Shown: piece after piece, positions 23,575-31,745 of the stretch
How positions within the stretch are numbered: position 1 is the first letter of the stretch
Layout: the number at the start of each line of letters is the position of its first letter
Assembly: GCA_002897775.1 (NCBI GenBank)
Contig: BDTR01000065.1
Location: 1 to 34,711 of the forward strand
DNA length: 34,711 nt
Direction: 5' to 3'
Source: a bacterium BMS3Bbin08
Lineage (GTDB): Bacteria > Nitrospirota > Thermodesulfovibrionia > UBA6902 > BMS3Bbin08
Notes under the pieces: model-generated
The model's database searches: none
The model's input: only the letters and a program-made list of their open reading frames with translations
What the model was told of the DNA's origin: nothing
Position numbers and translations under genes: made by a program

Positions 23575-25650
23575 TCACCAATGCTTGGGGGTCGTAGCCG
23601 TACCGTGACGCTGGTCCGCGGCTTTGGGGTACACGATTTTTCCCGAATCAGTTAAATCATACCCGCCAAGTTTTGCAACCGTATCTTTGAATTCAGGGTC
23701 GTCCCTTACTATTTCAAAAAGTTTTTGCACCATGTCCAGATGATAGAATTTTTCCGGCACCGCGATATCATAGCGTTCTTTTGCCAGGTGTATGAAGTCA
23801 AGGCCAAGTGCCTCCGCGGCGGCAAGGATACCAAGCCCGGCATCCGCGATTCCGCTGAGAACGGCTGACGCCACGGTCATATGAGTGTACTCTTCACTAT
23901 CGTAACCCTTGATCTTTGTATGGTCAATATTCAGGTCCATCAAATACTTGTCAGTTAACAGTCTTGTGCCTGATCCGGGCTGGCGGTTGATGAACGTTAT
24001 GTCGTCTCTCAGCAGATCTTTAAAGCCCACTATGCCTTTAGGATTCCCCTTTAATACAAGAAGTCCCTGCTGCCTGTAGGCAAGGTTTACAAGAAGAGTT
24101 TTTTCTCCCGCAAGGAGCTTCTTCACAAACGGAATATTATATTCGCCGGTTTTTTCATCGAGCAGGTGTGTTCCCGCAATGTGGGCTTCGCCGCGCTTTA
24201 ATGCTATAAGCCCTCCCATTGAGCCTACATGTGTTGATGAGAGCGACAGTCCCGGATACCTGCGCCTCAGAAAATTGGCGAGAATGTCGAGTATATTGTC
24301 GTGGCTTCCCGTACACACAATTGTATTCATAATACTGTCTTTATGTTTCAGCAGCTTGACGTTTATTTCTGTGCCCGCGGCCAGGCCCTCGCTCATTGCC
24401 GGAACCCTGACAAAGCCGTCCGCCCTGACCAGGCTCATCAGCATCCCGGCTCCGCGGCTCACCGGGCTGGCAATAATGTTGTCCCCGACCTTTCCGACCT
24501 TTACTCTTAAAAATTCCTCGATTCCAATGGTTGAGGCCACCTGCCTGCTTAATTTTGCATTGAGTGTTTCAGAATGTTCAGCTTCAATCCCCTGGTATAA
24601 ATGGATTAGAGGTTTGGCAAATAATTCAAACGTGATGTATGCTGACACCGGATAACCGGGGATGCCAAGCACCGGCGTGTCATTGATCCAACCCAGGATC
24701 ACGGGTTTGCCCGGCCTGATATTTACACCATGCAGAGTTATTTCGCCGAGTTCAGCGATCACGGCGGAAGTAAAGTCTTTTTTTCCGGCAGAAGCTCCCG
24801 CATTGATAACAACCACATCTGCCGCGCGGCTGGCTTCGACCAGCGCTTTTTTTAGATCTTCGATCCTGTCCGGAACGATCTTCCATCTGACAGGTTCACC
24901 GCCCCATTCGGTAACAAGGGCTGAAAGTATCCTTGAATTGGATTCTATTATATTGCCCTTTGTAAGTTCGCTTCCCGGTTCTACAAGTTCATTACCTGTC
25001 GGGATAATGACAACCTTTGGTTTTTCCCTGACCTTTATTTCAGTAAAACCTCCCGCAAGCATCACGCCTATGTCTACAGGTCTTATCCTGTGATTCTCGG
25101 GAAGGATAAGCTCTGCGGTCACGATATCTTCTCCAACTGTTCTTACATGCTGCCAGGGTGTGACCGGCTTGATTATTTCAATGTATGTATTGTCATTGGT
25201 CAATTGTCCGCCTGCCCCGTATGGAGGAACGACTATATCGGGGTTCTCCGTTGTCTCTTGCGACTGTCTACTGCCTACTGACGACTGACTGTTCTTAGGT
25301 AGTTTTATTATATTCACATCCTCTATCATCACAACCGCATTGTAATTATCAGGCAGGGGATCCCCGGTCGAAGCGTATACCGCCTGCTCAGGGACTTTCA
25401 GACGTTTCGGTGTTCTTTCAGATGCTCCGACAGTATCCGTGAACTTGACAGCATAACCGTCCATTGCTGAAGAGTGATAAAAAGGCGATGAGACCTTCGC
25501 GAACACTGCCTCGGCGGTTATTCTTCGCAGAGAGTCGATAACCCCGACAGTTTCAGCCTGTGGCAATTTACCGCCGGATGCCCTCACTTTATCCGTCCAT
25601 TTCTCGATCGCTTCAGAAAGCGGAGTATTATCAAGATATATTTTTTTCAA
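23575..25650 (-). CDS. MoeA fused to a PBP-like (LysR substrate-binding type) domain
   Basis: A 691-residue fusion. Residues 1-430 are MoeA-like: SSAMDGYAV, TGDPLPDNYNAVVMIEDV, TVGEDIV, GNELVEPG, then the MoCF motif NAGASAGKKDF and GIPGYPVSAY. Residues from about 440 are a periplasmic-binding-protein-like domain (GSHDNILDILANFLRRRYPG, QPGSGTRLL, SGIADAGLGI). Such fusions occur in anaerobes and are thought to link molybdate or tungstate sensing to insertion into molybdopterin; that role is inference. Residues 119-157 are an in-frame low-complexity insert (NSQSSVGSRQSQETTEN) encoded by repeat-like DNA. It follows a plain moeA, so two MoeA paralogues may separate Mo and W or two steps. Confidence 0.9.
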   Translation of the reverse strand: MKKIYLDNTPLSEAIEKWTDKVRASGGKLPQAETVGVIDSLRRITAEAVFAKVSSPFYHSSAMDGYAVKFTDTVGASERTPKRLKVPEQAVYASTGDPLPDNYNAVVMIEDVNIIKLPKNSQSSVGSRQSQETTENPDIVVPPYGAGGQLTNDNTYIEIIKPVTPWQHVRTVGEDIVTAELILPENHRIRPVDIGVMLAGGFTEIKVREKPKVVIIPTGNELVEPGSELTKGNIIESNSRILSALVTEWGGEPVRWKIVPDRIEDLKKALVEASRAADVVVINAGASAGKKDFTSAVIAELGEITLHGVNIRPGKPVILGWINDTPVLGIPGYPVSAYITFELFAKPLIHLYQGIEAEHSETLNAKLSRQVASTIGIEEFLRVKVGKVGDNIIASPVSRGAGMLMSLVRADGFVRVPAMSEGLAAGTEINVKLLKHKDSIMNTIVCTGSHDNILDILANFLRRRYPGLSLSSTHVGSMGGLIALKRGEAHIAGTHLLDEKTGEYNIPFVKKLLAGEKTLLVNLAYRQQGLLVLKGNPKGIVGFKDLLRDDITFINRQPGSGTRLLTDKYLMDLNIDHTKIKGYDSEEYTHMTVASAVLSGIADAGLGILAAAEALGLDFIHLAKERYDIAVPEKFYHLDMVQKLFEIVRDDPEFKDTVAKLGGYDLTDSGKIVYPKAADQRHGTATTPKHW

Positions 25651-25795
25651 TAATTAATCCTCCGGATTAAATTGATTGCACCGATTTCAAATATGATTAT
25701 ACCCTGCAATCCGAAGAATTGCGGGCACTTAATCCCGGAAATCTAAAAGATTTCTCGGGGCACAGATTTTTTATTTTATCTGTGAAATCGTCTTT

Positions 25796-25955
25796 TTTAA
25801 TGTTCCCTTCGGAAACCTAATGTAAGGAAAAACTGACCATTATCATATTCGCTCACTTCGCTTCGCTATGCATTTAATGTTCCCTTCGGAAACCTAATGT
25901 AAGGAAAAACTGACCATTATCATATTCGCTCACTTCGCTTCGCTATGCATTTAAT
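25796..25955. repeat. 77-base tandem repeat, two copies
   Basis: Two essentially identical 77-base units, 25796-25872 and 25873-25949, each contain GTTCCCTTCGGAAAC, AATGTAAGGAAAAACTGACC and TTCGCTCACTTCGCTTCGCT. Related single copies lie at about 31173-31230 and 32951-33041. The 340-base gap 25651-25990 between the two moeA genes holds this array and otherwise no gene. Confidence 0.85.
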
Positions 25956-25990
25956 CTGTGATATCAAGCATCTTTTTTATTAAAGATGAT

Positions 25991-27241
25991 TTAAAACAGC
26001 TCCACCTCGACTTCAGTTCCTTTTTCCATTCCAGGTTTTCTTAAAGGTATGACGATCGTGCCGTCAGCCTTTACCAGAGTTGTTATCAGTCCTGACTTAC
26101 CCAGAACCGGTACGGCCCAGAGCTCATTGTCTATTTCCTCAAGCGAGACCCTTATATGGTCTTCCCTCCCGGAACTTGATGATATATTTTTTAATAGTTT
26201 TGCCTTTACTGTCCTTTTAATTTTATGGATCAGCCTGTCGGTCTCGCCTGTTAATAATTTCAGGACCGGTTTTATGAAAAGCTCAAAAGTGACTATTATT
26301 GCGGCGGGATGCCCGGGCAGGCCGAATACGGGCTTTCCGTTGATCACCGCTCCGATCATCGGCTTACCCGGCTTAACAGATACACCGTGGAAAAGGACCC
26401 CTGGCTTTCCGGCAGTGTTTATTACCTTTGCTGTCAGGTCTTTTGTGCCGACTGAACTGCCGCCTGTAATAGCAACGAGGTCAGCTTCTCCAAGAGAATC
26501 CTCAACTGCCTTCATAAGCGTCTCAAAACGGTCTTTGAATATTCCCTGCCGCAGAGCTATCCCCCCGTTTTCTTCTATCAGGCAGGAAAGGCTGTAAGAG
26601 TTTATATCGCGTACCTGCCCTGGTTTTAGAGGTCTTTCCGCGGGAACAACTTCATCGCCGGTTGCAATAATAGCAACCTTCGGCTTTTCATATGCCCATA
26701 GCTTTGCGATACCGATCCCGGCAAGCGCGCCGACGTCCTGCGGCCTTATCCTCCCGCCTTTTCTTAATATGACGTCGCCTGTTTTGCAGTCCTCACCGGA
26801 CCGGATAATATTTTCACCCGGCGCAACAGGCTTGAGCACCTCTATCATGTCTGTGTTTACGCTGCTTGTTTGTTCGAACATAACAACGGCATCAGCATTT
26901 GCAGGCAGCATTCCGCCTGTCGCGATCTTTGCGGCCCCGCCTTTTTGTATCTCAAAATCAGGATGTTCGCCCATGAATACTTCACCAGCTATATTCAGGT
27001 AGGACGGCATTCCCTCTTTCGCGCCGAATGTGTCCGAAGCACTGACCGCGTAGCCGTCCATTGTTGAACGTGAAAAACCCGGCAGGTCTTCCGGAGAAAC
27101 GATATCTCTTGATAAGATGCGGTTCAAAGAATCTGTTATGTCAATCCGGCATTCAGCGGGTACGACGGATGCCGATTCCATGAGAAGCTTTCTTGCCTCT
27201 TCCACAGAAAGAACCTCTTCTCTTCCTAACATGTCTTTCAT
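25991..27241 (-). CDS. moeA: Molybdopterin molybdotransferase MoeA
   Basis: A 416-residue MoeA: LPGFSRSTMDGYAVSASDT, ATGGMLPANADAVVMFEQT, RSGEDCKTGDVIL, IATGDEVV, then MoCF motif TGGSSVGTKDLT and GLPGHPAAIIVTFELF. The C-terminal beta domain ends GTEVEVELF. It inserts molybdate (or tungstate) into adenylylated molybdopterin. The start is the ATG at 27241 (MKDMLGREEV); the ribosome binding site is weak. Upstream on the same strand lies a 57-residue Cys-cluster gene; downstream, after the tandem repeat, is the MoeA fusion. Confidence 0.95.
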   Translation of the reverse strand: MKDMLGREEVLSVEEARKLLMESASVVPAECRIDITDSLNRILSRDIVSPEDLPGFSRSTMDGYAVSASDTFGAKEGMPSYLNIAGEVFMGEHPDFEIQKGGAAKIATGGMLPANADAVVMFEQTSSVNTDMIEVLKPVAPGENIIRSGEDCKTGDVILRKGGRIRPQDVGALAGIGIAKLWAYEKPKVAIIATGDEVVPAERPLKPGQVRDINSYSLSCLIEENGGIALRQGIFKDRFETLMKAVEDSLGEADLVAITGGSSVGTKDLTAKVINTAGKPGVLFHGVSVKPGKPMIGAVINGKPVFGLPGHPAAIIVTFELFIKPVLKLLTGETDRLIHKIKRTVKAKLLKNISSSSGREDHIRVSLEEIDNELWAVPVLGKSGLITTLVKADGTIVIPLRKPGMEKGTEVEVELF

Positions 27242-27355
27242 GGTTTTAAAAAGCAGGGGGCAGCAACAAAAAAACTACCCGAGTCGGCGTAATATTTTGA
27301 TATATAATATAGACAGTTATATCCAGTGATCTAAACTATAACTTTAAGTGCTTAT

Positions 27356-27529
27356 CTAAGCTTTTGAATGGCTGTTCCCATCTTTTTTTTCTTCTTTGTC
27401 TTCTTCTTTTGGAAGGGAAAGATCCCTTACAAAATCAGGGCATCTGAGGCTTTTGCCGCTTACCGAGAATTTTTTCTTGCAATCAGCTCTCCACGCGCAA
27501 ACTACGCAAATGTCTTTGCTTGCAGACAT
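27356..27529 (-). CDS. Small cysteine-cluster protein, 57 aa
   Basis: This ORF has a near-perfect ribosome binding site (AAGGAGG, with TTGTGC before the ATG). The product starts MSASKDICVVCAWRADCKKK and continues FSVSGKSLRCPDFVRDLSL, then a charged tail (KEEDKEEKKDGNSHSKA). The four Cys (CxxC-x5-C-x12-C) could hold zinc or an iron-sulfur cluster. Similar short proteins with CxxCAWRxxCxKKFSVSG...CPDF are, from memory, widespread but unnamed in related anaerobes. It lies 26 bases after a 90-residue ORF and 114 bases before moeA, all on the - strand, so a link to molybdenum cofactor is possible. Function unknown. Confidence 0.75.
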   Translation of the reverse strand: MSASKDICVVCAWRADCKKKFSVSGKSLRCPDFVRDLSLPKEEDKEEKKDGNSHSKA

Positions 27530-27555
27530 GCACAACCTCCTTGCCCGGACCGGTC

Positions 27556-27828
27556 TCAGCCCTGTGTTATTTGCAGCTTCTCATGACACCTGAAGATCAG
27601 GACGCTCAAGATATTGGCCGGGATACTGTCTTTTGAATTTATTATAAAGATTTTTTTGTTTATATGAAACAGCTCTTTTGTGATCCGCTTAACAGGCACG
27701 GTCTTTCCGTACCTTTTTTTCATTTCATTCTCGAACATGGGGACTATCTTGTCTTTCATCCTGAGCTCCATAAGCGGGCTCCGGAGCCTTCTGATCTCAG
27801 CTTTCAGGAGTTTAACCCGGTCTGCCAT
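27556..27828 (-). CDS. Hypothetical protein, 90 aa
   Basis: A 90-residue basic protein I do not recognise: MADRVKLLKAEIRRLRSPLM, then MFENEMKKRYGKTVPVKRI, LFHINKKIFIINSKD and SIPANILSVLIFRCHEK. The N-terminal 25 residues could form a helix. No good ribosome binding site is visible. It is 26 bases upstream of the well-supported 57-residue gene on the same strand, which argues that it is real. The opposite strand carries an overlapping frame that belongs to the decayed CFI-box gene. Confidence 0.45.
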   Translation of the reverse strand: MADRVKLLKAEIRRLRSPLMELRMKDKIVPMFENEMKKRYGKTVPVKRITKELFHINKKIFIINSKDSIPANILSVLIFRCHEKLQITQG

Positions 27829-27850
27829 GTCTTTTATTCTATTTTAACCC

Positions 27851-28516
27851 GTGTGTCAGTTGCATGGAGTGTTTTATCGGCAGCATATTCAGGCACGATC
27901 GATGGATCAACACCTTACTCAGGAACCGGTTGGTGCAAGCGGAACATATACCCTCCGGTATTCAGCTGGCTCGGCTAACGGGGGCTCTGGTTATGAGCCT
28001 GACTATACTATGATTGATAAGAAGATAGTTGTTGATGTCACTGCTGATTATCTTGACAACTGGCAGAACCGTTCCCTGCCCGGGGATTATGATGATCTTG
28101 AAGGCATTGTTCATGGCAATGGCACTTTTGTTGCAGTAGGAAATGATGGCATAATCCTTGCTACCCCTGCTGTTATAGATTGGGGAACTTTGACAGACGA
28201 CGATGATGGTGGTGGTTTGTGTTTTATAGCAACAGCAGCCAATGGCAGTTACATGGAAGATGAAGTAGTGGTCTTAAGGGAGTTCAGGGACAAATATCTT
28301 CTGACAAATGCGCCGGGCAGGGAGTTTGTGAGTTTGTATTATAAATATTCACCACCTGTCGCTGATTACATTGCACAGCATGAGACATTAAGGACAGCAA
28401 CAAGAATAGCGCTGACACCGGTTGTTTACAGCATCAAATACCCGTTTGCACTTGTATTAGTGATGCTGATGGCAGGAGCGGCAGTATTAGCGGCAAGGAG
28501 AAGGATTAGAAGCTGA
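27851..28516 (+). pseudogene. CFI-box-CTERM surface protein, decayed 3' end
   Basis: The last 110 codons are a clear CFI-box-CTERM domain: [54 protein letters not shown], then a hydrophobic segment ([19 protein letters not shown]) and RRRIRS, a protein-sorting tail. Before it stands one beta-propeller-like unit ([20 protein letters not shown]) and a piece of another extracellular domain ([20 protein letters not shown]). Upstream of about 27925 coding continues in another frame ([18 protein letters not shown]), so a frameshift lies there. The first residues of the frame at 27851 ([12 protein letters not shown]) look non-native, and no ribosome binding site is present. I read it as the remnant of a much longer secreted protein. 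Confidence 0.65.
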
Positions 28517-28545
28517 TTTTACAGGAAATTTAAAGCATTATTTAA

Positions 28546-28582
28546 AGCAGGCGGGTTATAAATTGCCCGCCTGCTTTTTTTT
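28546..28582 (+). terminator. Rho-independent terminator
   Basis: AGCAGGCGGG (28546-28555) and CCCGCCTGCT (28566-28575) form a perfect 10-bp stem with a 10-base loop, followed by a run of eight T (28575-28582). It terminates the CFI-box gene and may work weakly on the other strand, where the ABC-F gene ends at 28692. Confidence 0.85.
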
Positions 28583-28691
28583 AAGTCATATGCCATACTT
28601 TCAATTGTTGATCATAAGATCCAGTGTTGTCTTTAGATCGGTCAGAAGGACGTAGTCTGTGTGCCTGCAGCATTTGGATGCGGCCCTGATA

Positions 28692-30557
28692 TTAAACGGT
28701 CAGTGAATCTTCCAGCTTTTCCTTAAATTCTTTTGTCCCACCTTCAATCTCCATGAGCAGAAGGTCCAGCTTTGCAAAAAGAGAATCGAGTCTGGATCTT
28801 GAAACGTGAAGCTTTTTTGAGAGTATTTTAATGGTTTCCCCTGCACCCTTAATGGAGGCCTCTATAATTTCCCGGTTGTCATGTTCGATGTTTTCTTCCA
28901 GCTTTACAATTTCTTTTTCCGCTTCATCAATGCGCCTTTGCAGGGCGTCCATTGGGTTTGATTTTTTTTTCAACAACGACGCCCGTTCACGCCGGAGTTG
29001 TTTTTTATTAACAGACTTAATCCGGGGCCTGCTTTTTTTGACACGCGGCGCACCGGAATTATTTTCACTCTTCCAACCGACACGGTCAAGGAAGTCCTGA
29101 TACGTACCGTCAAATAAAATTACTTTTCCGTTATCAAAGACTATCAGACGCGTGGCCAGCGCGTGAAGCATCATTTCACTGTGAGTTACTATAATTACAG
29201 AGCCGTTGAAATCATCTATTGCCTCAACCAGGGAATCACCGGATTCCATATCAAGATGGTTTGTCGGCTCATCAAGCATGAGCATGTTGGAGGGGCTGAC
29301 AAGCAGCTTGCCGAGCAGCACACGGCTCTTTTCCCCTCCGGAAAGGACGCTGATCTTTTTTAACGCATTATCCCCGGGAAACATCATAATGCCGCATATT
29401 TTGCGGGCCGCACCCCGGGTACCTTCGGGATGCACATCCATGATCTCTTCTTCGATGGTTTTGTGCAAGGTAAGGCGGTTTATATTTGTCTGGCCAAAAT
29501 AGGCCATCTGCAACTGATCATGATGACGGACAGTGCCGGTTTTAATTTTAAGTTCTTTTGCGAGCAGATTCAGCAGTGTCGTTTTTCCCTTGCCGTTTTT
29601 ACCGATAATGGCTATACGGTCCTTCTTTCCTACTGAAAAGGTCAATCCATCGATCAAGGGAGGACTGTCATTGTCAAAAGAAAAAGATATGTCATTAACT
29701 TCCATAAGCAGCTTCCCTGTAAAAGCCGCTGATTTGAACGCGAAATCAAGGTTCTTTATCTCTGTCAATTTTTCAAGGCGATCTTTTTTCTGCAAAGCCT
29801 TTACCCTCGACTGAACGGCCCTGGCCCTGGTTGCTTTTGCCCTGAACCTGTTTATGAATTCTTCTGTTTCTTTGCGCTTTTTATCATCGTTCACCCTGGT
29901 CTTTTCGTGTATTTCTTCCTCCATCAGCAACTGCTGATATACCTTATCAGTCGGGCCGGCTTCTTTCCGCATTTTGCACCGGTGTATGGCCATAGTATGT
30001 GTAGTCACACCGTCCATGAAATCACGGTCATGGGTAATAATTATGAGTTCCTTCTTCCAGTTACGCAAAAACTGCGTAAGCCAGCGGAGAGAGATAATAT
30101 CAAGGTAGTTGGTAGGCTCGTCAAGCAGGAGTAGATTAGGGTCGGAAACAAGCACCTTCGCAAGATTTAAACGGACCTGATATCCCCCTGATAGATCCAA
30201 TGGATCGAGACTGAAATCTTCCGTGGTAAAACCAAGTCCCATAAGAATAATTTCCGCCTTATAGGTCTCATAAATACCGTCCTCGGTGTCCCGGAGACTC
30301 AGGCATGCCTCCTGCAATACAGTGCTCTCGGAAAAGCTGATATGTTGTGACAGATGACCTATCTTATATCCCCTGGGAATACTGATACAACCTGAATCAG
30401 GGTGGTCCTGCCCCAGTATCATTTTAAAGAGAGTGGTTTTGCCGTGTCCGTTTCTGCCGACAAGGCCGACACGTTCACCCGAATTGAGGATAAAACCCGC
30501 CTTCTCAAAAATTACCTGCCGGCCATAACATTTATCTAAGTTGTTTACCTGGATCAT
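28692..30557 (-). CDS. ABC-F family ATPase (Uup/YheS-like)
   Basis: A 621-residue soluble protein with two ABC domains and no membrane segments. Domain 1: Walker A GLVGRNGHGKTT, signature LDLSGGYQVRLNLAK, Walker B LLLLDEPTNYLD. An EF-P-like P-site linker follows (EFINRFRAKATRARAVQSRV). Domain 2: Walker A AIIGKNGKGKTT, signature LSGGEKSRVLLGK, Walker B LMLDEPTNHLD. The end (DALQRRIDEAEKEIVKLEE) is a coiled-coil C-terminal domain. ABC-F proteins act on the ribosome, either rescuing stalls or giving antibiotic resistance; which applies cannot be told. I choose the ATG at 30557 (MIQVNNLDKCYG); the frame extends 40 codons further but overlaps the 66-residue ORF. One base separates that ORF's stop from this ATG. 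Confidence 0.9.
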   Translation of the reverse strand: MIQVNNLDKCYGRQVIFEKAGFILNSGERVGLVGRNGHGKTTLFKMILGQDHPDSGCISIPRGYKIGHLSQHISFSESTVLQEACLSLRDTEDGIYETYKAEIILMGLGFTTEDFSLDPLDLSGGYQVRLNLAKVLVSDPNLLLLDEPTNYLDIISLRWLTQFLRNWKKELIIITHDRDFMDGVTTHTMAIHRCKMRKEAGPTDKVYQQLLMEEEIHEKTRVNDDKKRKETEEFINRFRAKATRARAVQSRVKALQKKDRLEKLTEIKNLDFAFKSAAFTGKLLMEVNDISFSFDNDSPPLIDGLTFSVGKKDRIAIIGKNGKGKTTLLNLLAKELKIKTGTVRHHDQLQMAYFGQTNINRLTLHKTIEEEIMDVHPEGTRGAARKICGIMMFPGDNALKKISVLSGGEKSRVLLGKLLVSPSNMLMLDEPTNHLDMESGDSLVEAIDDFNGSVIIVTHSEMMLHALATRLIVFDNGKVILFDGTYQDFLDRVGWKSENNSGAPRVKKSRPRIKSVNKKQLRRERASLLKKKSNPMDALQRRIDEAEKEIVKLEENIEHDNREIIEASIKGAGETIKILSKKLHVSRSRLDSLFAKLDLLLMEIEGGTKEFKEKLEDSLTV

Positions 30558-30558
30558 T

Positions 30559-30759
30559 TTATAAACCGGAAGGTTCCTCATCGAGTAAGTCGATATCCGG
30601 ATTTGGTATAGAGATGGTTTTTTGCGTTCTTCTTTGCTTATTTGACGTTCTCTTATTTCCACCCTTATTCCTGGCATGGATACCTGTCAATAACTCTGTG
30701 GAGCTCTCAAAAAACCGCGCAATCCTTTTATCCAGCAAAGACAATTTCATTTCCGACAT
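30559..30759 (-). CDS. Small basic protein coupled to the ABC-F gene, 66 aa
   Basis: An ORF reading MSEMKLSLLDKRIARFFES, then a basic middle (RNKGGNKRTSNKQRRTQK) and an acidic end (NPDIDLLDEEPSGL). A good ribosome binding site (AAGGGAG) lies 5 bases before the ATG. Its stop TAA is one base before the ABC-F ATG, so the two are translationally coupled. I do not recognise the family. It could be a real accessory protein or a regulatory leader ORF. The overlapping extension of the ABC-F frame in this stretch is the alternative reading. Confidence 0.55.
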   Translation of the reverse strand: MSEMKLSLLDKRIARFFESSTELLTGIHARNKGGNKRTSNKQRRTQKTISIPNPDIDLLDEEPSGL

Positions 30760-31197
30760 GCTGCTCCCTTACCTCATTCTTCCAGAACAAATTGTTATCG
30801 ATTTAAACAGCCCAGGCGGTTGAAACAGACGGACCAGACCCTTATCTTCCACGCTCACGCTCTTCCGGACATTCGCACTTTAATTCAGGCAGCACAATAA
30901 TATACATTTTTTTGATAAAAAAAGAAAATACGGGGCGGGAATTCAGTACGAAATGGGAGTCCCCAGATCTGATGCTTCAGTGCCTCTACCTCCGGCCCGC
31001 TTCGCCGTCCGCCTCGGCGAGCCGAAGGCGAGACTGGAATCGAGGCGAGCAGACAGGTACCGGGCAGGTTTACATGCCGTAGGTATGCGGGCCCGCTATC
31101 TATTGAATGTTAGCGCGATATTTAGTGGTCACCCTTCGGGCCATGTACCGTTCTGGTGCATGGCGGGTAAGCACAATGTAAGGAATAACTTCTACTG
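30760..31197. other. Intergenic region with GC-rich inverted repeats, no gene seen
   Basis: This 438-base gap has GC-rich self-complementary stretches (around 30990-31040, CTTCGCC/GGCGAG types) and the start of a dispersed repeat copy (from about 31173). The frame at 30953-31201 shows no coding character. The ABC-F operon promoter should lie between 30760 and about 30900, where AT-rich sequence occurs, but I cannot place it. Confidence 0.5.
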
Positions 31198-31230
31198 TTA
31201 GATTCGCTCATTATCACTCGCTTTCCATTT
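31173..31230. repeat. Dispersed repeat copy 3, overlapping the yehS 3' end
   Basis: ACAATGTAAGGAATAACTTC followed by GATTCGCTCATTATCACTCG and CTTTCCATTT resembles the 77-base unit at 25796. On the - strand it encodes the last residues of the YehS-like protein (KWKASDNERI) and the stop. Confidence 0.6.
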
Positions 31231-31674
31231 AAGCTGTACACCTTTTAGAAAATTACGCAGGATCTGATCTTTACAGTCACGGTAGTGTTTATGGTCCGGC
31301 CTACGGAAAAACGCGCTTAATTCGTGTTTACTGATGCGCACACCAGCCAGGTCCATAGTTTCCAATACGTCTTCGGCTTTAAGGTTTAATGCGATCCTTA
31401 ATTTTCTGAAAATGATATTGTTAGTTAAACGCTGTTCCGGCTCGGGTTGCGGTCCTTCTTTTTTGCCTCGTTTATCGTTAATCAAACCATTCAGGAAGAT
31501 CGCCAGATAAGTGTCGCTGCATTCCTGATACGCGGGATCGTCCTCTTTTTTTAACCAATTGCTGATCTGCTCCCGCGTTACCTGATGATCAGCTAACCCA
31601 AATAGAGCAATCATTTTCGAATCGTTAAAGTCGAAGGAATAGCGGATACGGCGCAAGATATCGTTATTGGTCAC
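31198..31674 (-). CDS. DUF1456 / YehS family protein
   Basis: A 158-residue protein with the tandem DUF1456 structure: NNDILRRIRYSFDFND, REQISNWLKKEDDPAYQECS, LAIFLNGLINDKRGKKEG, then the second unit NNIIFRKLRIALNLKAEDV, LSAFFRRPDHKHYRDCKDQI and LRNFLKG. It matches E. coli YehS in length (about 156). I choose the GTG at 31674 because GGAG lies 7 bases upstream and the family starts with this segment; an ATG 14 codons earlier lacks a ribosome binding site. The molecular function is unknown. The C-terminal KWKASDNERI is repeat-encoded. Confidence 0.85.
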   Translation of the reverse strand: MTNNDILRRIRYSFDFNDSKMIALFGLADHQVTREQISNWLKKEDDPAYQECSDTYLAIFLNGLINDKRGKKEGPQPEPEQRLTNNIIFRKLRIALNLKAEDVLETMDLAGVRISKHELSAFFRRPDHKHYRDCKDQILRNFLKGVQLKWKASDNERI

Positions 31675-31745
31675 AAGTATGCTCCGGTTAAAAATGCAGT
31701 TGCGTCGGACCCGCATTATTTATATGCCGGCCCGACACTTTAAGT

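Noticed and set aside
25796-25955. CRISPR array suggested by direct repeats.
   Set aside because: There are only two adjacent 77-base units with no spacers between them and no cas genes in the window.
28592-28675. Coding-like - strand frame after the ABC-F gene (KCCRHTDYVLLTDLKTTLDL).
   Set aside because: It is under 30 codons with no start codon and lies between two ends of genes; chance cannot be excluded.
30558-30677. 40-codon N-terminal extension of the ABC-F frame.
   Set aside because: The canonical ABC-F start is MIQVNNLDKCYG; the extension overlaps the 66-aa ORF with a better ribosome binding site.
30953-31201. 82-aa + strand open frame.
   Set aside because: Composition is dominated by GC-rich inverted repeats, there is no ribosome binding site, and its end is in a dispersed repeat.
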